From the NCBI RefSeq assembly GCF_001598275.1, contig NZ_BCYQ01000008.1, positions 32,266 through 96,265 of the forward strand: DNA of 64,000 bases. The letters run 5' to 3'. Numbering within the stretch: position 1 is the stretch's first letter; every line of letters begins with the position of its first letter. This document shows positions 27,138 through 36,484 of this stretch, one piece after another. The stretch is from Moraxella oblonga NBRC 102422 (GTDB lineage Bacteria; Pseudomonadota; Gammaproteobacteria; Pseudomonadales; Moraxellaceae). Both the position numbers and the translations under genes were made by a program. The notes below the pieces were generated by a model. It was not told where the DNA came from. It saw only the letters and a list, made by a program, of their open reading frames with translations, and ran no database searches.

Positions 27138-28922
27138 ATGGCAATCATCAATCATCATTTAGATTTTGGGCGGTATTATGCACATCTGGTGGACGTGCGT
27201 ATGACTTTCGTTGCTCCGTGTGATGCACCAACATTGTGGCTACCGACTTGGATAGCAGGCAGTTATCTGATTCGTGAATTTAGTAAGCACATCACCACCG
27301 TTTATTATGACAAAGATGGTACACAAAGAGCGATTAAAACCGATAAAAATCACTATGTCTTGGAAAATGTCAAGTCAGGTGATGAGGTGGTGGTGCATTA
27401 TGAGGTGTATTGTCATGATTTGTCGGTGCGGACGGCTTTTGTTGATGATGGACGAATTTTTGGGAATTTTACCTCACTACTGCTTATGGTGCAAGGCTTG
27501 GAGCAAGCACCTTGTCAGATTGACATGACCATACCCAAACGTTTTTTGGCAAAAAATCCCAACACCATACTTGCCTCAGGATTAAAACATACACAGCACC
27601 GTGATGATGAGGGGTTGCGTATTGAGTTTGAGTCGTTGCCTGCTTTTGAGTGTTATGATTATCCTTTTGAGATTGGTCGTCAAGCCTTTTTTAAATTTGG
27701 CGTTAAATGTGGCGATACATTCATCAATCATCGTTTTTTCATCGCAGGTTTGCACAGTACAGCATTGACACGTTTGTCACAAGATGTTCAAAAGATTTGT
27801 CAGGCTTATGTGGATTGGCTGGGTGATACGCCGTTTGATGAATATACGTTTATGACTATGGTGACGGGCAGTGAGTATGGTGGGTTGGAGCACATTAACT
27901 CTACTGCACTTATCACGCCACGCAGTGATTTACCAACGGCACTAGATGAACATACAGAAGTACCAAATGAGCATTATCAACGGTTTTTGGGGTTGTGTAG
28001 TCATGAGTATTTTCATGCATGGTGGGTCAAGTCGGTACGACCTGATGTGATGATAACATCAGATTTGCAACACGAAGCCTACACACCGCTTTTGTGGGTG
28101 TTTGAGGGTTTTACAAGTTATATTGATGATTTGATGTTGCTAAAATCAGGTGTGATTGATAATAGCAGCTATTTTAAACTGTTGCAAAATCAAATCAACC
28201 GCTATCTACAAACTGATGGCAAAAAACATCAAAGTGTTGCTGAATCTAGTTTTGATACATGGATTAAGTTATATCGCCCTGATGAAAATACTACCAACCA
28301 AAGTGTGAGTTATTATAACAAAGGGGCGTTGGTGGCGTTGTGTCTGGATTTGACTTTGCTTAAACATTCAGACGGTCGTCATCGTTTGTTTGATGTGGTT
28401 TTGGCGTTTTATCAAAAATCACAGCAAGCTGACAATCGGCGTTTTGGTATAACAACTCAAACGTTGGGCGAGGTCATTGCTGGCATGGTGGGCGATGAAG
28501 TGTGGCAAGATTTTTATGAAAAATATGTCATCGGTGTACATCCATTGCCAGTTTTGGAGATGTTGGCTGAATTTGGCTTGGTATTTGTCAAAAAATCCCA
28601 ACAAAAAATCTGGGGTATGGACACCAAAGAGGGTGAGGGTGGTCTTACCATCACACATTTGCACCGAGAGGGCATGGCAAGTCGTGCAGGGTTATCAGTG
28701 GGCGATGTGCTGGTGGCAGTCAATGGCATTAAAGCAAGCAAAGATGTTATTGTGCAAGCACATCAGTTACAAGGCTTTGATCATTATGCAGTCATCGTGC
28801 ATGCTTTTCGCCGTGATGAGCTTAGGGTGTTTGAGGTGATTGATGAGAATGTGGTTTGTCATGAGCAACTGACAGGTTGGTTATACGACACCACCAACAA
28901 ACAACAAGGTTGGTTGTTTTGA
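27138..28922 (+). CDS. M61 family metallopeptidase (glycyl aminopeptidase-like) with PDZ domain
   Basis: A 594-residue protein without a signal peptide. The zinc site is in GLCSHEYFHAWWVKSVRP (HEYFH, about residues 290-294), followed by LLWVFEGFTSYIDDL with the third ligand Glu. SEYGGLEHINS precedes it, as in M61 enzymes. The C-terminal ~90 residues form a PDZ domain (LTITHLHREGMASRAGL, VLVAVNGI). The enzyme would trim peptides starting with glycine or similar residues; substrate choice is family knowledge. It overlaps nnr at its stop. Confidence 0.92.
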   Translation: MAIINHHLDFGRYYAHLVDVRMTFVAPCDAPTLWLPTWIAGSYLIREFSKHITTVYYDKDGTQRAIKTDKNHYVLENVKSGDEVVVHYEVYCHDLSVRTAFVDDGRIFGNFTSLLLMVQGLEQAPCQIDMTIPKRFLAKNPNTILASGLKHTQHRDDEGLRIEFESLPAFECYDYPFEIGRQAFFKFGVKCGDTFINHRFFIAGLHSTALTRLSQDVQKICQAYVDWLGDTPFDEYTFMTMVTGSEYGGLEHINSTALITPRSDLPTALDEHTEVPNEHYQRFLGLCSHEYFHAWWVKSVRPDVMITSDLQHEAYTPLLWVFEGFTSYIDDLMLLKSGVIDNSSYFKLLQNQINRYLQTDGKKHQSVAESSFDTWIKLYRPDENTTNQSVSYYNKGALVALCLDLTLLKHSDGRHRLFDVVLAFYQKSQQADNRRFGITTQTLGEVIAGMVGDEVWQDFYEKYVIGVHPLPVLEMLAEFGLVFVKKSQQKIWGMDTKEGEGGLTITHLHREGMASRAGLSVGDVLVAVNGIKASKDVIVQAHQLQGFDHYAVIVHAFRRDELRVFEVIDENVVCHEQLTGWLYDTTNKQQGWLF

Positions 28923-30370
28923 AAACGCCCATTTATAGTGCTTTATCCATAAAGTGTTGGGAGAAACGCTGGTTTGACGAGGGTAACAGCTCATTTGGGC
29001 TGATGAAACAAGCAAGTTTGGCAATCTGCTTTCAAGTTATTGATTTTATTAAAAATAATAACATCTGCCAAGCAGACATCATCATCTGGTGTGGTGTGGG
29101 CAATAATGGTGGTGATGGTTATTTGACCGCCAAATACCTGTCAGATTATCTGTGTGGGCATGATTTTACTGTACAAATTTTTGCCCCAAATACCCCCAAA
29201 AGTGCAGATGCTATTCGTGCAAAATCTGCTTCGTTGGGGGTGGCGATGTATGGTGATTGGGCAAATATTTGTCGTCAGTTTGAAAAAGCCATACACATTG
29301 ACGCATTGTTTGGTAATGGGTTGGATAGATTGCTTGATGATGATAATGTATCTTTGATTGAGTTATTCAATCATCAAAACGGCACAAAAATCGCCCTTGA
29401 TGTCCCAAGTGGTCTGCACCCTGATACAGGTGTGCCCATGCCAGTATGTACGCAGGTAGATGTCACGCTGTGTGTTTTGGGATTAAAAATAGGGTTGTTT
29501 GTTGGTATGGCAAAGGATTTTGTTGGTCAAATCATCAATCTACCCATCATACCCCCTGACGCATCACTGTCTGTATTGGCATACTTGTCTGATAAACCAA
29601 CACCACGAGCAAGGCAAAAAACCGCCCACAAAGGTCATTTTGGTACGGTGGCAATCATCGGCGGTCATGAGCGTATGGGCGGAGCAGTCATTATGGCAAG
29701 TCAGATGGCGATGAGTGTGGGGGCAGGGCGAGTTACTGCCATTTGTCATGCCAGACACCATGGTGCCATATTGACGCGTTCACCCAATGTGATGGTGATG
29801 GATATTGAGCATGATGTAGATTGGGCGAGCTTTGACCGCGTAGCTTTTGGTATGGGGCTTGGGCGTGATGATTGGGCAAGGGTAATTTATGATAAAGTGA
29901 TGACGATTCTTTTGCAACACCCTTTTGATAAAGTGGTGCTTGATGCTGATGCGTTGTACTTTTTGGCAAAAAATCCTGTTAAATTACCAAATCATGTCAT
30001 TTGTACGCCTCATTCGGCAGAGTCGGCACGGCTTTTGGGGGTGAGTGTGGCAGATGTGGATGGTGATAAATGGACAGCTTTACAAAATCTACACGCCAAA
30101 TACGGTGGTCAGTGGGTGATTAAGGGGGCAAATACGTTGTCATTTGATGGTTGTGATGTCTATGTATGCCCATTTGGCAACCCCTACATGGCGACAGCGG
30201 GTATGGGCGACATATTGGCAGGCATGATGGCAGGTTTGGATGCTGATATTCATGAGGTTGTGGCATGGCATGGCATAATGGGTGATGAGCTGGCAAAACA
30301 TCGCCCATTTGGGATACATGCACACGAGATGGTGGACATGGTAAAGGCGGTGGGTCTTTACCATGTGTGA
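28919..30370 (+). CDS. nnr: Bifunctional NAD(P)H-hydrate repair enzyme (epimerase plus ADP-dependent dehydratase)
   Basis: Repairs damaged NADHX/NADPHX. The N-terminal NnrE epimerase half (about 1-210) has WCGVGNNGGDGYLTAKYL and ALDVPSGLHPDTG. The C-terminal NnrD kinase-like dehydratase half has GHFGTVAIIGGHERMGGA, VVLDADAL and ATAGMGDILAGMMAG. No ATG is available before the conserved start. The best guess is a TTG at 28919 that overlaps the M61 stop codon and has AAGG nine bases upstream; a TTG at 28877 or 28910 is possible. Non-ATG initiation and stop overlap point to coupling with the M61 gene. Confidence 0.9.
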   Translation: MKTPIYSALSIKCWEKRWFDEGNSSFGLMKQASLAICFQVIDFIKNNNICQADIIIWCGVGNNGGDGYLTAKYLSDYLCGHDFTVQIFAPNTPKSADAIRAKSASLGVAMYGDWANICRQFEKAIHIDALFGNGLDRLLDDDNVSLIELFNHQNGTKIALDVPSGLHPDTGVPMPVCTQVDVTLCVLGLKIGLFVGMAKDFVGQIINLPIIPPDASLSVLAYLSDKPTPRARQKTAHKGHFGTVAIIGGHERMGGAVIMASQMAMSVGAGRVTAICHARHHGAILTRSPNVMVMDIEHDVDWASFDRVAFGMGLGRDDWARVIYDKVMTILLQHPFDKVVLDADALYFLAKNPVKLPNHVICTPHSAESARLLGVSVADVDGDKWTALQNLHAKYGGQWVIKGANTLSFDGCDVYVCPFGNPYMATAGMGDILAGMMAGLDADIHEVVAWHGIMGDELAKHRPFGIHAHEMVDMVKAVGLYHV

Positions 30371-30373
30371 GGT

Positions 30374-31816
30374 TTAGGCGGTGGGTTTAAAAATCTTTAT
30401 GTTCCCAAACCCTTTATCTTTAAGATAAACCGCTTGTAAGCCACTCATCACCCCTTTTTTACAGTAGAGTAGGTAGGTTTTGGTTTGGTCTAATTTTTCA
30501 AATTCACCACCCAATTTATAAAAAGCAATGTGTAAATCCGCCTTGTCAAATGGGTCGTTTTCCACTTCATCAGGCGAGCGAATATCAATCACCACATCAT
30601 CATCACCCACCATACTTACTGTTTCTATGGCGTGCGTGTCTGTGCTTTGGTGTTTGATGTCTCTGATGTCAATGGTGATGGCGGTGTCAATGGCGTGTTT
30701 TAACACCTCAAAATTAAACTTGCTTTCGGTAGCAATCAGTTTGTGCTCAACTGCTTTGACGGTGGGGGATTTTGAAATCACGCCACAAAATTCTGGCATG
30801 GATTTGGCGATGTCTGCTGTGCCGATACGCTCTGCGGTGGCGATGATGTCGGCTTTGTCTTTGGTGATGAGTGGACGAAGCACCAAAACATCACTGGCTT
30901 TATCTATCATGGCAAGGTTGGTGAGGGTTTGGCTGGCGACTTGTCCCAATGCCTCACCTGTGACAATGGCCTGAATGCGATTTTTTGTGGCAATGGCACT
31001 AGCAACACGCACCATCATGCGTTTTAGCACCACGCCCATTTGCCCATCATCAATATTAGTCAAAATCTGTGCAACCACAGGCTCAAAATCAACAGTAGTA
31101 AAGCGAACTTTATGTGATGAGCTATAACGCTCCCACAGTTGATGTGCCATCTGTTTTGTGCCAATTTCGTGCGTTTTGCCACCCATATTAAAAAATAAAT
31201 AATGTACACGGCTACCACGTCTGATAAATTCATAGCTTGCCACACCAGAATCAAACCCACCTGAGATGAGTGATAACACATCTTCTTGGGTACTCATGGG
31301 AAAACCGCCCATGCCATCAAAGCGAGCTTTGACAAAGAGCATTTTGTCGTTCTCAATTTCTATTTTGACGGTAATGTCGGGGTTTTTGAGCTTGACTTTG
31401 GCACTGGGTACTGCTTGGTTTAATCCACCACCGACATATTGGGCGATTTGTACAGAAGTAAAAGGGTGTATGCCACGCCGTTTGACACGCACGCAAAAAG
31501 TTTTATTTTCAAGACTGTCTTTGACTTTGGATAGGGTTTGCATAAAAATATCATGCAAATCAGTAAAGGGCGATTCTTCTACTTCTAAAAAATGATGAAT
31601 GCCAGAGGTGCATTGCATTTTGTCAATGATGAGCGGACGAAGAGAGAGGTCTTTATGACGAACTTCTAGATAATCCCAGTGTGACACCACAACGGCTGTC
31701 TCATCAATGGGTTTTAAGATTTGGCGTAAATTGCCTGCCAATACCTTTGCAAAGCGTTTACGCACGGTATCGCTTTTCATCATGATTTCAGGGTGGAGTT
31801 TGACGATGTATTTCAT
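30374..31816 (-). CDS. thiI: tRNA 4-thiouridine synthase with rhodanese domain
   Basis: Makes s4U8 in tRNA and supplies sulfur for the thiamine thiazole. It has 480 residues, matching the E. coli long form. The N-terminal ferredoxin-like and THUMP domains cover ~1-170. The PP-loop SGGFDSG is at ~185-191, and a Cys in MPEFCGVIS is at ~345. The C-terminal rhodanese carries the catalytic Cys in [12 protein letters not shown] at ~452. It ends 3 bp from the convergent nnr stop, with no terminator visible between. Confidence 0.96.
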   Translation of the reverse strand: MKYIVKLHPEIMMKSDTVRKRFAKVLAGNLRQILKPIDETAVVVSHWDYLEVRHKDLSLRPLIIDKMQCTSGIHHFLEVEESPFTDLHDIFMQTLSKVKDSLENKTFCVRVKRRGIHPFTSVQIAQYVGGGLNQAVPSAKVKLKNPDITVKIEIENDKMLFVKARFDGMGGFPMSTQEDVLSLISGGFDSGVASYEFIRRGSRVHYLFFNMGGKTHEIGTKQMAHQLWERYSSSHKVRFTTVDFEPVVAQILTNIDDGQMGVVLKRMMVRVASAIATKNRIQAIVTGEALGQVASQTLTNLAMIDKASDVLVLRPLITKDKADIIATAERIGTADIAKSMPEFCGVISKSPTVKAVEHKLIATESKFNFEVLKHAIDTAITIDIRDIKHQSTDTHAIETVSMVGDDDVVIDIRSPDEVENDPFDKADLHIAFYKLGGEFEKLDQTKTYLLYCKKGVMSGLQAVYLKDKGFGNIKIFKPTA

Positions 31817-31839
31817 GGATTGTTCTGTACTTAAAAATT

Positions 31840-31873
31840 ACCAACCGATTTATCCAACGTCAAATTGGTTGGT
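31840..31873 (-). other. Stable hairpin in the thiI 5' leader
   Basis: ACCAACCGATTT and AAATTGGTTGGT form a 12-bp stem with one G-T pair around a 10-base loop, 24 bp before the thiI start. It lacks a T-run, so it is not a terminator; a role in mRNA stability or translation is only a guess. Confidence 0.4.
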
Positions 31874-31896
31874 ATAGATATAAAAGTTGGCAAAAT

Positions 31897-31924
31897 AAAA
31901 GGGCGTATTATACACCCTTTTTTA
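31897..31924 (-). terminator. Terminator for ppk-ychJ
   Basis: AAAAGGGTG-TATAATA-CGCCCTTTT read on the minus strand, with T-rich sequence after it. It follows the ychJ stop. The loop contains TATAAT, which could also serve as the -10 of a thiI promoter. Confidence 0.6.
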
Positions 31925-31934
31925 TAAAAAACCA

Positions 31935-32399
31935 CTAACCCAAAAACCGACCACAACAGGTTTTAAATTTATCACCACTGCCACACAGACAAGGTTGTTT
32001 GCCTGTCAAATTTGTGGGTAAAGTTGGGTCTAAAAAATACCACCGCTCACCCACTTTGACAAAGGCGGAGCGTTCGTCATGCACGCCTTGTTGCCCATCA
32101 TTGTCAAAATATGCCCTAAAATGCACTTGGGCATGGCGTTTGCCAACTTTGTTATGGCTGATGACGGTCAAATGCGTCCAATTCATCGTATCTGCCCACG
32201 CTTGTAGGGTAGGTTTATCCAACAAATTCTGCTGGGCGGGGGCAGTGGTTGCGATGATATAATCTACATTTTTAAGATAAAATGACGAAAACCGTGAACG
32301 CATGAGTTGTTCGGCACTCTCTGGTAGTTTGGCAAAAGTATGAAAAGGCTGACAACACTCGCCATAATCATGTGCCATACCACATGGGCAAACACTCAT
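31935..32399 (-). CDS. ychJ: YchJ-family protein with two SEC-C motifs
   Basis: A 154-residue protein. A SEC-C zinc motif at each end: [17 protein letters not shown] at ~4-20 and [18 protein letters not shown] at ~136-153. Between them lies the NTF2-like YchJ core ([42 protein letters not shown]). YchJ function is not settled; the zinc motifs suggest protein or nucleic acid contact. The start codon overlaps the ppk stop by 4 bp (ATGA), so the two are coupled. Confidence 0.93.
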   Translation of the reverse strand: MSVCPCGMAHDYGECCQPFHTFAKLPESAEQLMRSRFSSFYLKNVDYIIATTAPAQQNLLDKPTLQAWADTMNWTHLTVISHNKVGKRHAQVHFRAYFDNDGQQGVHDERSAFVKVGERWYFLDPTLPTNLTGKQPCLCGSGDKFKTCCGRFLG

Positions 32400-34576
32400 C
32401 GTATGTCTCCACAGATTTTATCAAGCAGTACCGCCTGTGCATCATGGACAGGCTCGCTGTGTGCAACTTGGTGCCATTCGCCACGACCGTCTAGCTCCCA
32501 CGCCTGCATGTTGTCATTGAGGTAATTTATCAAGCCGTCTTCATAGATTTGGGTAAATAAGGTTTTATCCAAAATCGGATAAGCCACCTCCACACGGTGT
32601 AAAAGATTTCTATCCATCAGGTCAGCACTAGAACAATAGAGTTTTTCATCGCCATTGTTGTAAAAATAATAAACCCGTGTATGCTCCAAAAACCGCCCTA
32701 CGATGGAGCGTACTTTGATGTTTTCGGACAAACCCTTGACCTGCGGACGCAGACAGCAAATAGAGCGTACAATCAAATCAATCTGCACCCCTGCACAGCT
32801 TGCCTCGTAAAGTTTGTTGATGATGCCTTGCTCGGTAACGGCATTGCATTTTAGGATAATGCGTGCTTTTTTGCCAGCTTTGGCATGATTGATTTCTTGG
32901 TCAATGAGTTGACTTAGTCCACCATGCAGGGTAAATGGAGCGTGCATGATTTGGCGAGATGGCAGTGGTCTGCCCATGCCTGTTAATTGTCCAAACACAC
33001 CTGCCACATCTGCACACATTTCTTCGTGAGCGGTAAATAATCCATAGTCGGTGTAGGCCTTGGCGTTACCAGCGTGGTAATTGCCTGTGCCTAGATGAGC
33101 ATAACGGCGGATTTTACCATTTTCACGGCGGACGATGAGCATGAGTTTGGCGTGGGTTTTATAGCCGACCACACCATACACCACGATAGCCCCAGCGTCT
33201 TGAAGCATATTGGCGACAGCGATGTTGGAGGCTTCGTCAAATCTGGCTCTTAACTCAATGACGGCGGTTACTTCTTTGCCATTACGAGCAGCTTGGGCGA
33301 GTGCTTTGACAACATCAGAGTTCACCCCAGAGCGGTAAATGGTCTGTTTAATGGCAAGTACATCAGGGTCAGCCCCTGCTTGCCACAACATGTTCACCAC
33401 AGGGTTAAAGGCAGAAAAAGGGTGATGAACCAGCACATCAGAGCGACCAATCACATCAAACATACTCTCTTTGCCCAAAAATACCTTTGGCGTGGCGTGG
33501 TTGAATGGAGCAAATTTAAGTTCAGGTTTATCAAAACTTGTCAGCATGCGTGTGAGATTGACAGGTCCATTGACACGATAAAGCTGGGATTCATCAAGTT
33601 CAAATTCACGAAGTAATAGCTGGTACAGCTCTTTTGGGCAGTTGGTGGTTACTTCTAGGCGAACTTTATGCCCAAAACGGCGATTGCCAAGCTCACCCTC
33701 CAACGCTTTGGCGATATCGTCCACATCATCAGACAAATCAAGGTCAGCATTGCGAGTTAGGCGAAACTGATGACAACCCTTGACTTTCATGCCCAAAAAC
33801 AGCTCGCCCACGTGTTCGTGAATGACGGCAGAGAGCATGATGTGGTGTTCTTTGCCGTCTGTGAGTTCATCAGGTAGGCGTATCACACGAGGCAATGAGC
33901 GAGGGGCAGGAACGATGGCAAGCGACAAATCTCGCCCAAAAGCGTCCTTGCCCTCCAAACTGACGATGAAGTTGAGCGATTTATTGACAAGTCTTGGGAA
34001 GGGGTGGGCAGGGTCAATGCTGATGGGTGTCAAAACAGGCATGACTTGTTCAAAAAAGTAGGTCTTCATCCATGCTTTTTGGGCAGGGGTGAGTTCGTGC
34101 CGTTTTAGGTAACGTATGTCATGCTGGGCAAGTTCTGGCAAAATATTGTCATTTAAAATTCGGTATTGTTCCTCAACTGCACGATGAGCTACTTGGCTGA
34201 TTTCGGCGAGCAGTTCGGAGGGTTTTCGTCCGTCCAAACTACTAGAAACATCGCCATTTTTCATTTTTTGAATCAGCCCTGCCACTCTAATTTCAAAAAA
34301 CTCATCCATGTTTGATGAAAAAATCGTTAAAAAAAACATACGTTCAAGCAGTGGGTAGCGAGGATTGGTTGCTTGTGCCAACACCCTTAGCTGAAAGCGA
34401 AGTGTGGATAAATCACGGTTGATGTAGCAATCGGCCGTAGGTTCGCCCGTATCACCAAATAGAGGGCTAATCTTGTGAAAAGACGTGGGTAGGGGGGTTT
34501 GTCCCAGTACGCTTTTGACGGCTTGGTCATCAATGCTAAGGGTTTGGCAAGTGGAGGCTTTGCTAGGTTGGTTCAT
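32396..34576 (-). CDS. ppk: Polyphosphate kinase 1
   Basis: Builds inorganic polyphosphate from ATP. It has 726 residues, with the N-terminal helical domain (about [15 protein letters not shown] [15 protein letters not shown]), then the PPK head and the two catalytic C-terminal domains. The autophosphorylated histidine is in [20 protein letters not shown], and a second histidine is in the [11 protein letters not shown] region. [10 protein letters not shown] is the typical active-site block. It forms a two-gene unit with ychJ. Confidence 0.97.
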   Translation of the reverse strand: MNQPSKASTCQTLSIDDQAVKSVLGQTPLPTSFHKISPLFGDTGEPTADCYINRDLSTLRFQLRVLAQATNPRYPLLERMFFLTIFSSNMDEFFEIRVAGLIQKMKNGDVSSSLDGRKPSELLAEISQVAHRAVEEQYRILNDNILPELAQHDIRYLKRHELTPAQKAWMKTYFFEQVMPVLTPISIDPAHPFPRLVNKSLNFIVSLEGKDAFGRDLSLAIVPAPRSLPRVIRLPDELTDGKEHHIMLSAVIHEHVGELFLGMKVKGCHQFRLTRNADLDLSDDVDDIAKALEGELGNRRFGHKVRLEVTTNCPKELYQLLLREFELDESQLYRVNGPVNLTRMLTSFDKPELKFAPFNHATPKVFLGKESMFDVIGRSDVLVHHPFSAFNPVVNMLWQAGADPDVLAIKQTIYRSGVNSDVVKALAQAARNGKEVTAVIELRARFDEASNIAVANMLQDAGAIVVYGVVGYKTHAKLMLIVRRENGKIRRYAHLGTGNYHAGNAKAYTDYGLFTAHEEMCADVAGVFGQLTGMGRPLPSRQIMHAPFTLHGGLSQLIDQEINHAKAGKKARIILKCNAVTEQGIINKLYEASCAGVQIDLIVRSICCLRPQVKGLSENIKVRSIVGRFLEHTRVYYFYNNGDEKLYCSSADLMDRNLLHRVEVAYPILDKTLFTQIYEDGLINYLNDNMQAWELDGRGEWHQVAHSEPVHDAQAVLLDKICGDIR

Positions 34577-34669
34577 GGGCTTTTCCTAAATTTAAATGTT
34601 TTAAACTCACCTCTGTTTTTGCTATCATAGCATAAATTAAACCACATCACCACATTACTGTATGGGGAT

Positions 34670-35650
34670 TTATGGGGGTAGGGGAGATGAGCCAAGTCGT
34701 TTTAAAATCACCTTTTGTTTCTTCTTTAAATGGGGATTGTTTAGGTTTTTTTGGTAGTATTTGGGGTTGGTGAGCATACTGGCAAGTAGGGCGGATTGGG
34801 CATTGGTGAGTTCACGAGCAGGTTTACCAAAATAATGCCACGATGCCGACTCTATGCCATAGATGCCATGACCAAATTCTACAACATTTAGATAAACCTC
34901 CAAAATGCGTTTTTTATCCCACATTTTTTCTATCATCAGCGTGATGATGACCTCTTCGGCTTTACGAATGTATGAGCGGTGCGAGCTTAAAAATAGGTTT
35001 TTGGCAAGCTGTTGGGTGATGGTTGAGCCACCTGCTTGGATTTTGCCAAGTTTTTCATTTTTTTTGAGGGCTTTTTCAATGCTGTCAAAATCAAACCCGT
35101 TATGATAAATAAACTGCCCGTCTTCGCTGGCAATGACCGCCTGTTTGGCACTTTTGGCGATATTTTCATAATCTACCCATTTTTGATTGACTGTGCCACC
35201 ACCGATGCGGTGTGTTACCATAAACATGGAATTGCTGACAGGATAATTTTTCCAAATGCCCAAAAGTCCCGCCACAAGCAAATGAAAGACGATGACAATG
35301 ACCAATAGGGGGGCGATAATCCAACGCCATAAAAACCCTTTTAGATTAAAACGAAACAGTTTTTTGGGTTTGTCATTCACAACCGCCACAATGCCTGTGC
35401 GTGTCGGTGTCGGTTTGGGGGGTGGCGGTGGCTTTGGTTTGGATTTGGGTGGATTGTTGTTGTTTAATCGTTGCCCAAAATCCAAACTCAACTGCTTAAA
35501 TTTGGGTAAATTTTTAATTTTGGACAATTTGGAGGTTTTTTTGTTGGTGGTGGCATTGGTTTTTGGTTTTTTTTGGCTTAGTTTTTTGATATTGGCTGGG
35601 CTTTTGGGGTCAAGCGTGGGGTTAAGTTTGGTTTTTTTTGGTGGTTTCAT
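34670..35650 (-). CDS. mtgA: Monofunctional peptidoglycan glycosyltransferase with long basic N-terminal tail
   Basis: GT51 enzyme polymerising glycan strands from lipid II. About 326 residues, roughly 90 more than usual MtgA. The GT51 motifs are ASEDGQFIYHNGFD (catalytic Glu), GGSTITQQLAKNLF, and RKAEEVIITLMIEKMW followed by EVYLNVVEFG. The single membrane helix is at ~118-140. In front of it lies an unusual Lys/Pro-rich cytoplasmic tail with a PPPPPKPTPTR run. The ATG at 35650 is taken as the start; an ORF extension to 35725 overlaps the neighbour's start. Confidence 0.93.
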   Translation of the reverse strand: MKPPKKTKLNPTLDPKSPANIKKLSQKKPKTNATTNKKTSKLSKIKNLPKFKQLSLDFGQRLNNNNPPKSKPKPPPPPKPTPTRTGIVAVVNDKPKKLFRFNLKGFLWRWIIAPLLVIVIVFHLLVAGLLGIWKNYPVSNSMFMVTHRIGGGTVNQKWVDYENIAKSAKQAVIASEDGQFIYHNGFDFDSIEKALKKNEKLGKIQAGGSTITQQLAKNLFLSSHRSYIRKAEEVIITLMIEKMWDKKRILEVYLNVVEFGHGIYGIESASWHYFGKPARELTNAQSALLASMLTNPKYYQKNLNNPHLKKKQKVILKRLGSSPLPP

Positions 35651-35723
35651 GATTGTATTTTTGGTTGTTAAATTTGGATAAACATGAAATAATTGTACCT
35701 TATTTTTAAGATTTGGCAACGCC

Positions 35724-36095
35724 ATGCAAACAACTTTTACAAATTGGCTTTATGCCCTACAACATAATCGTTTCGCTCTACAAGCCCTTAGCCAATCCGA
35801 CTTTTACCAATTTTATGCCACATTATTGGCAGGTTTTGCCAAAACCCCTGATGATAAAACATGGTATTTGATTGGTACGGAGGGTTGTCATTTGTGCGAA
35901 AAAAGTATGGCAATGATAAATACATTAAATTTACAAAATAATGACATTAATATCGTGGAGTTGGATATTATGGAGGGCGGTGATGAAATCATCAATGCGT
36001 TGGGGGCGAGCATTCCAATCCTTTTAACGCCAAAAACGTTGCTTTGTTATCCATTTGGTATCATGGACGTGCTGATGTTGTTGCAATCACAATAA
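35724..36095 (+). CDS. Glutaredoxin-like protein (DUF836 family)
   Basis: A 123-residue protein. A ~45-residue N-terminal extension precedes a thioredoxin-fold region beginning WYLIGTEGCHLCEKSMAMI, with a CHLC (CxxC) redox pair at about 56-59. IVELDIMEGGDEIINALGASIPILL supplies the cis-proline strand. The layout fits the DUF836/YbbN-independent glutaredoxin-like family; partner unknown. It is divergent from mtgA. Confidence 0.82.
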   Translation: MQTTFTNWLYALQHNRFALQALSQSDFYQFYATLLAGFAKTPDDKTWYLIGTEGCHLCEKSMAMINTLNLQNNDINIVELDIMEGGDEIINALGASIPILLTPKTLLCYPFGIMDVLMLLQSQ

Positions 36096-36484
36096 ATTAA
36101 CGAATGTTTACAAAAATCGTAAAACATTAGTCTGTGTGGGTATTTTAACTTATTGATTTTATTTTAAAAATTTAAAACTATACCAAAAATAACATAATTG
36201 CTATTTTTTTAAAAAATACCTTATATCAAATTTCGGATATTGGCTATCTATTTATTTTTATTGATAAAAGCAGTAGAATGGTGCTACAAAGATTATTCCC
36301 AAAATTTTATGACAAACAGGTATGTCTGTACAGTTTATAATTATTAATATAAAGTTCTTTTCTTGTTTTTTTTAATTATTATAAATATGTGGTACGCCAA
36401 TAAAATGGTAGGGATTGGTCTTTTGTTGGGCAAATTTGCCCGTTTCTTTTTTATGTTGCCTTTTGGCATACAAGGAGTTGTTTT
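36096..36484. promoter_or_regulatory. lldP upstream region with leader hairpin
   Basis: 389 bp without a gene, strongly AT-rich. Near its end, GGGCA-AATT-TGCCC (36428-36441) is followed by GTTTCTTTTTT, an attenuator- or terminator-like hairpin within the likely lldP leader. I could not assign a convincing -35/-10 pair or a lactate-regulator (LldR) palindrome here. AAGGAG precedes the lldP ATG. Confidence 0.4.
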
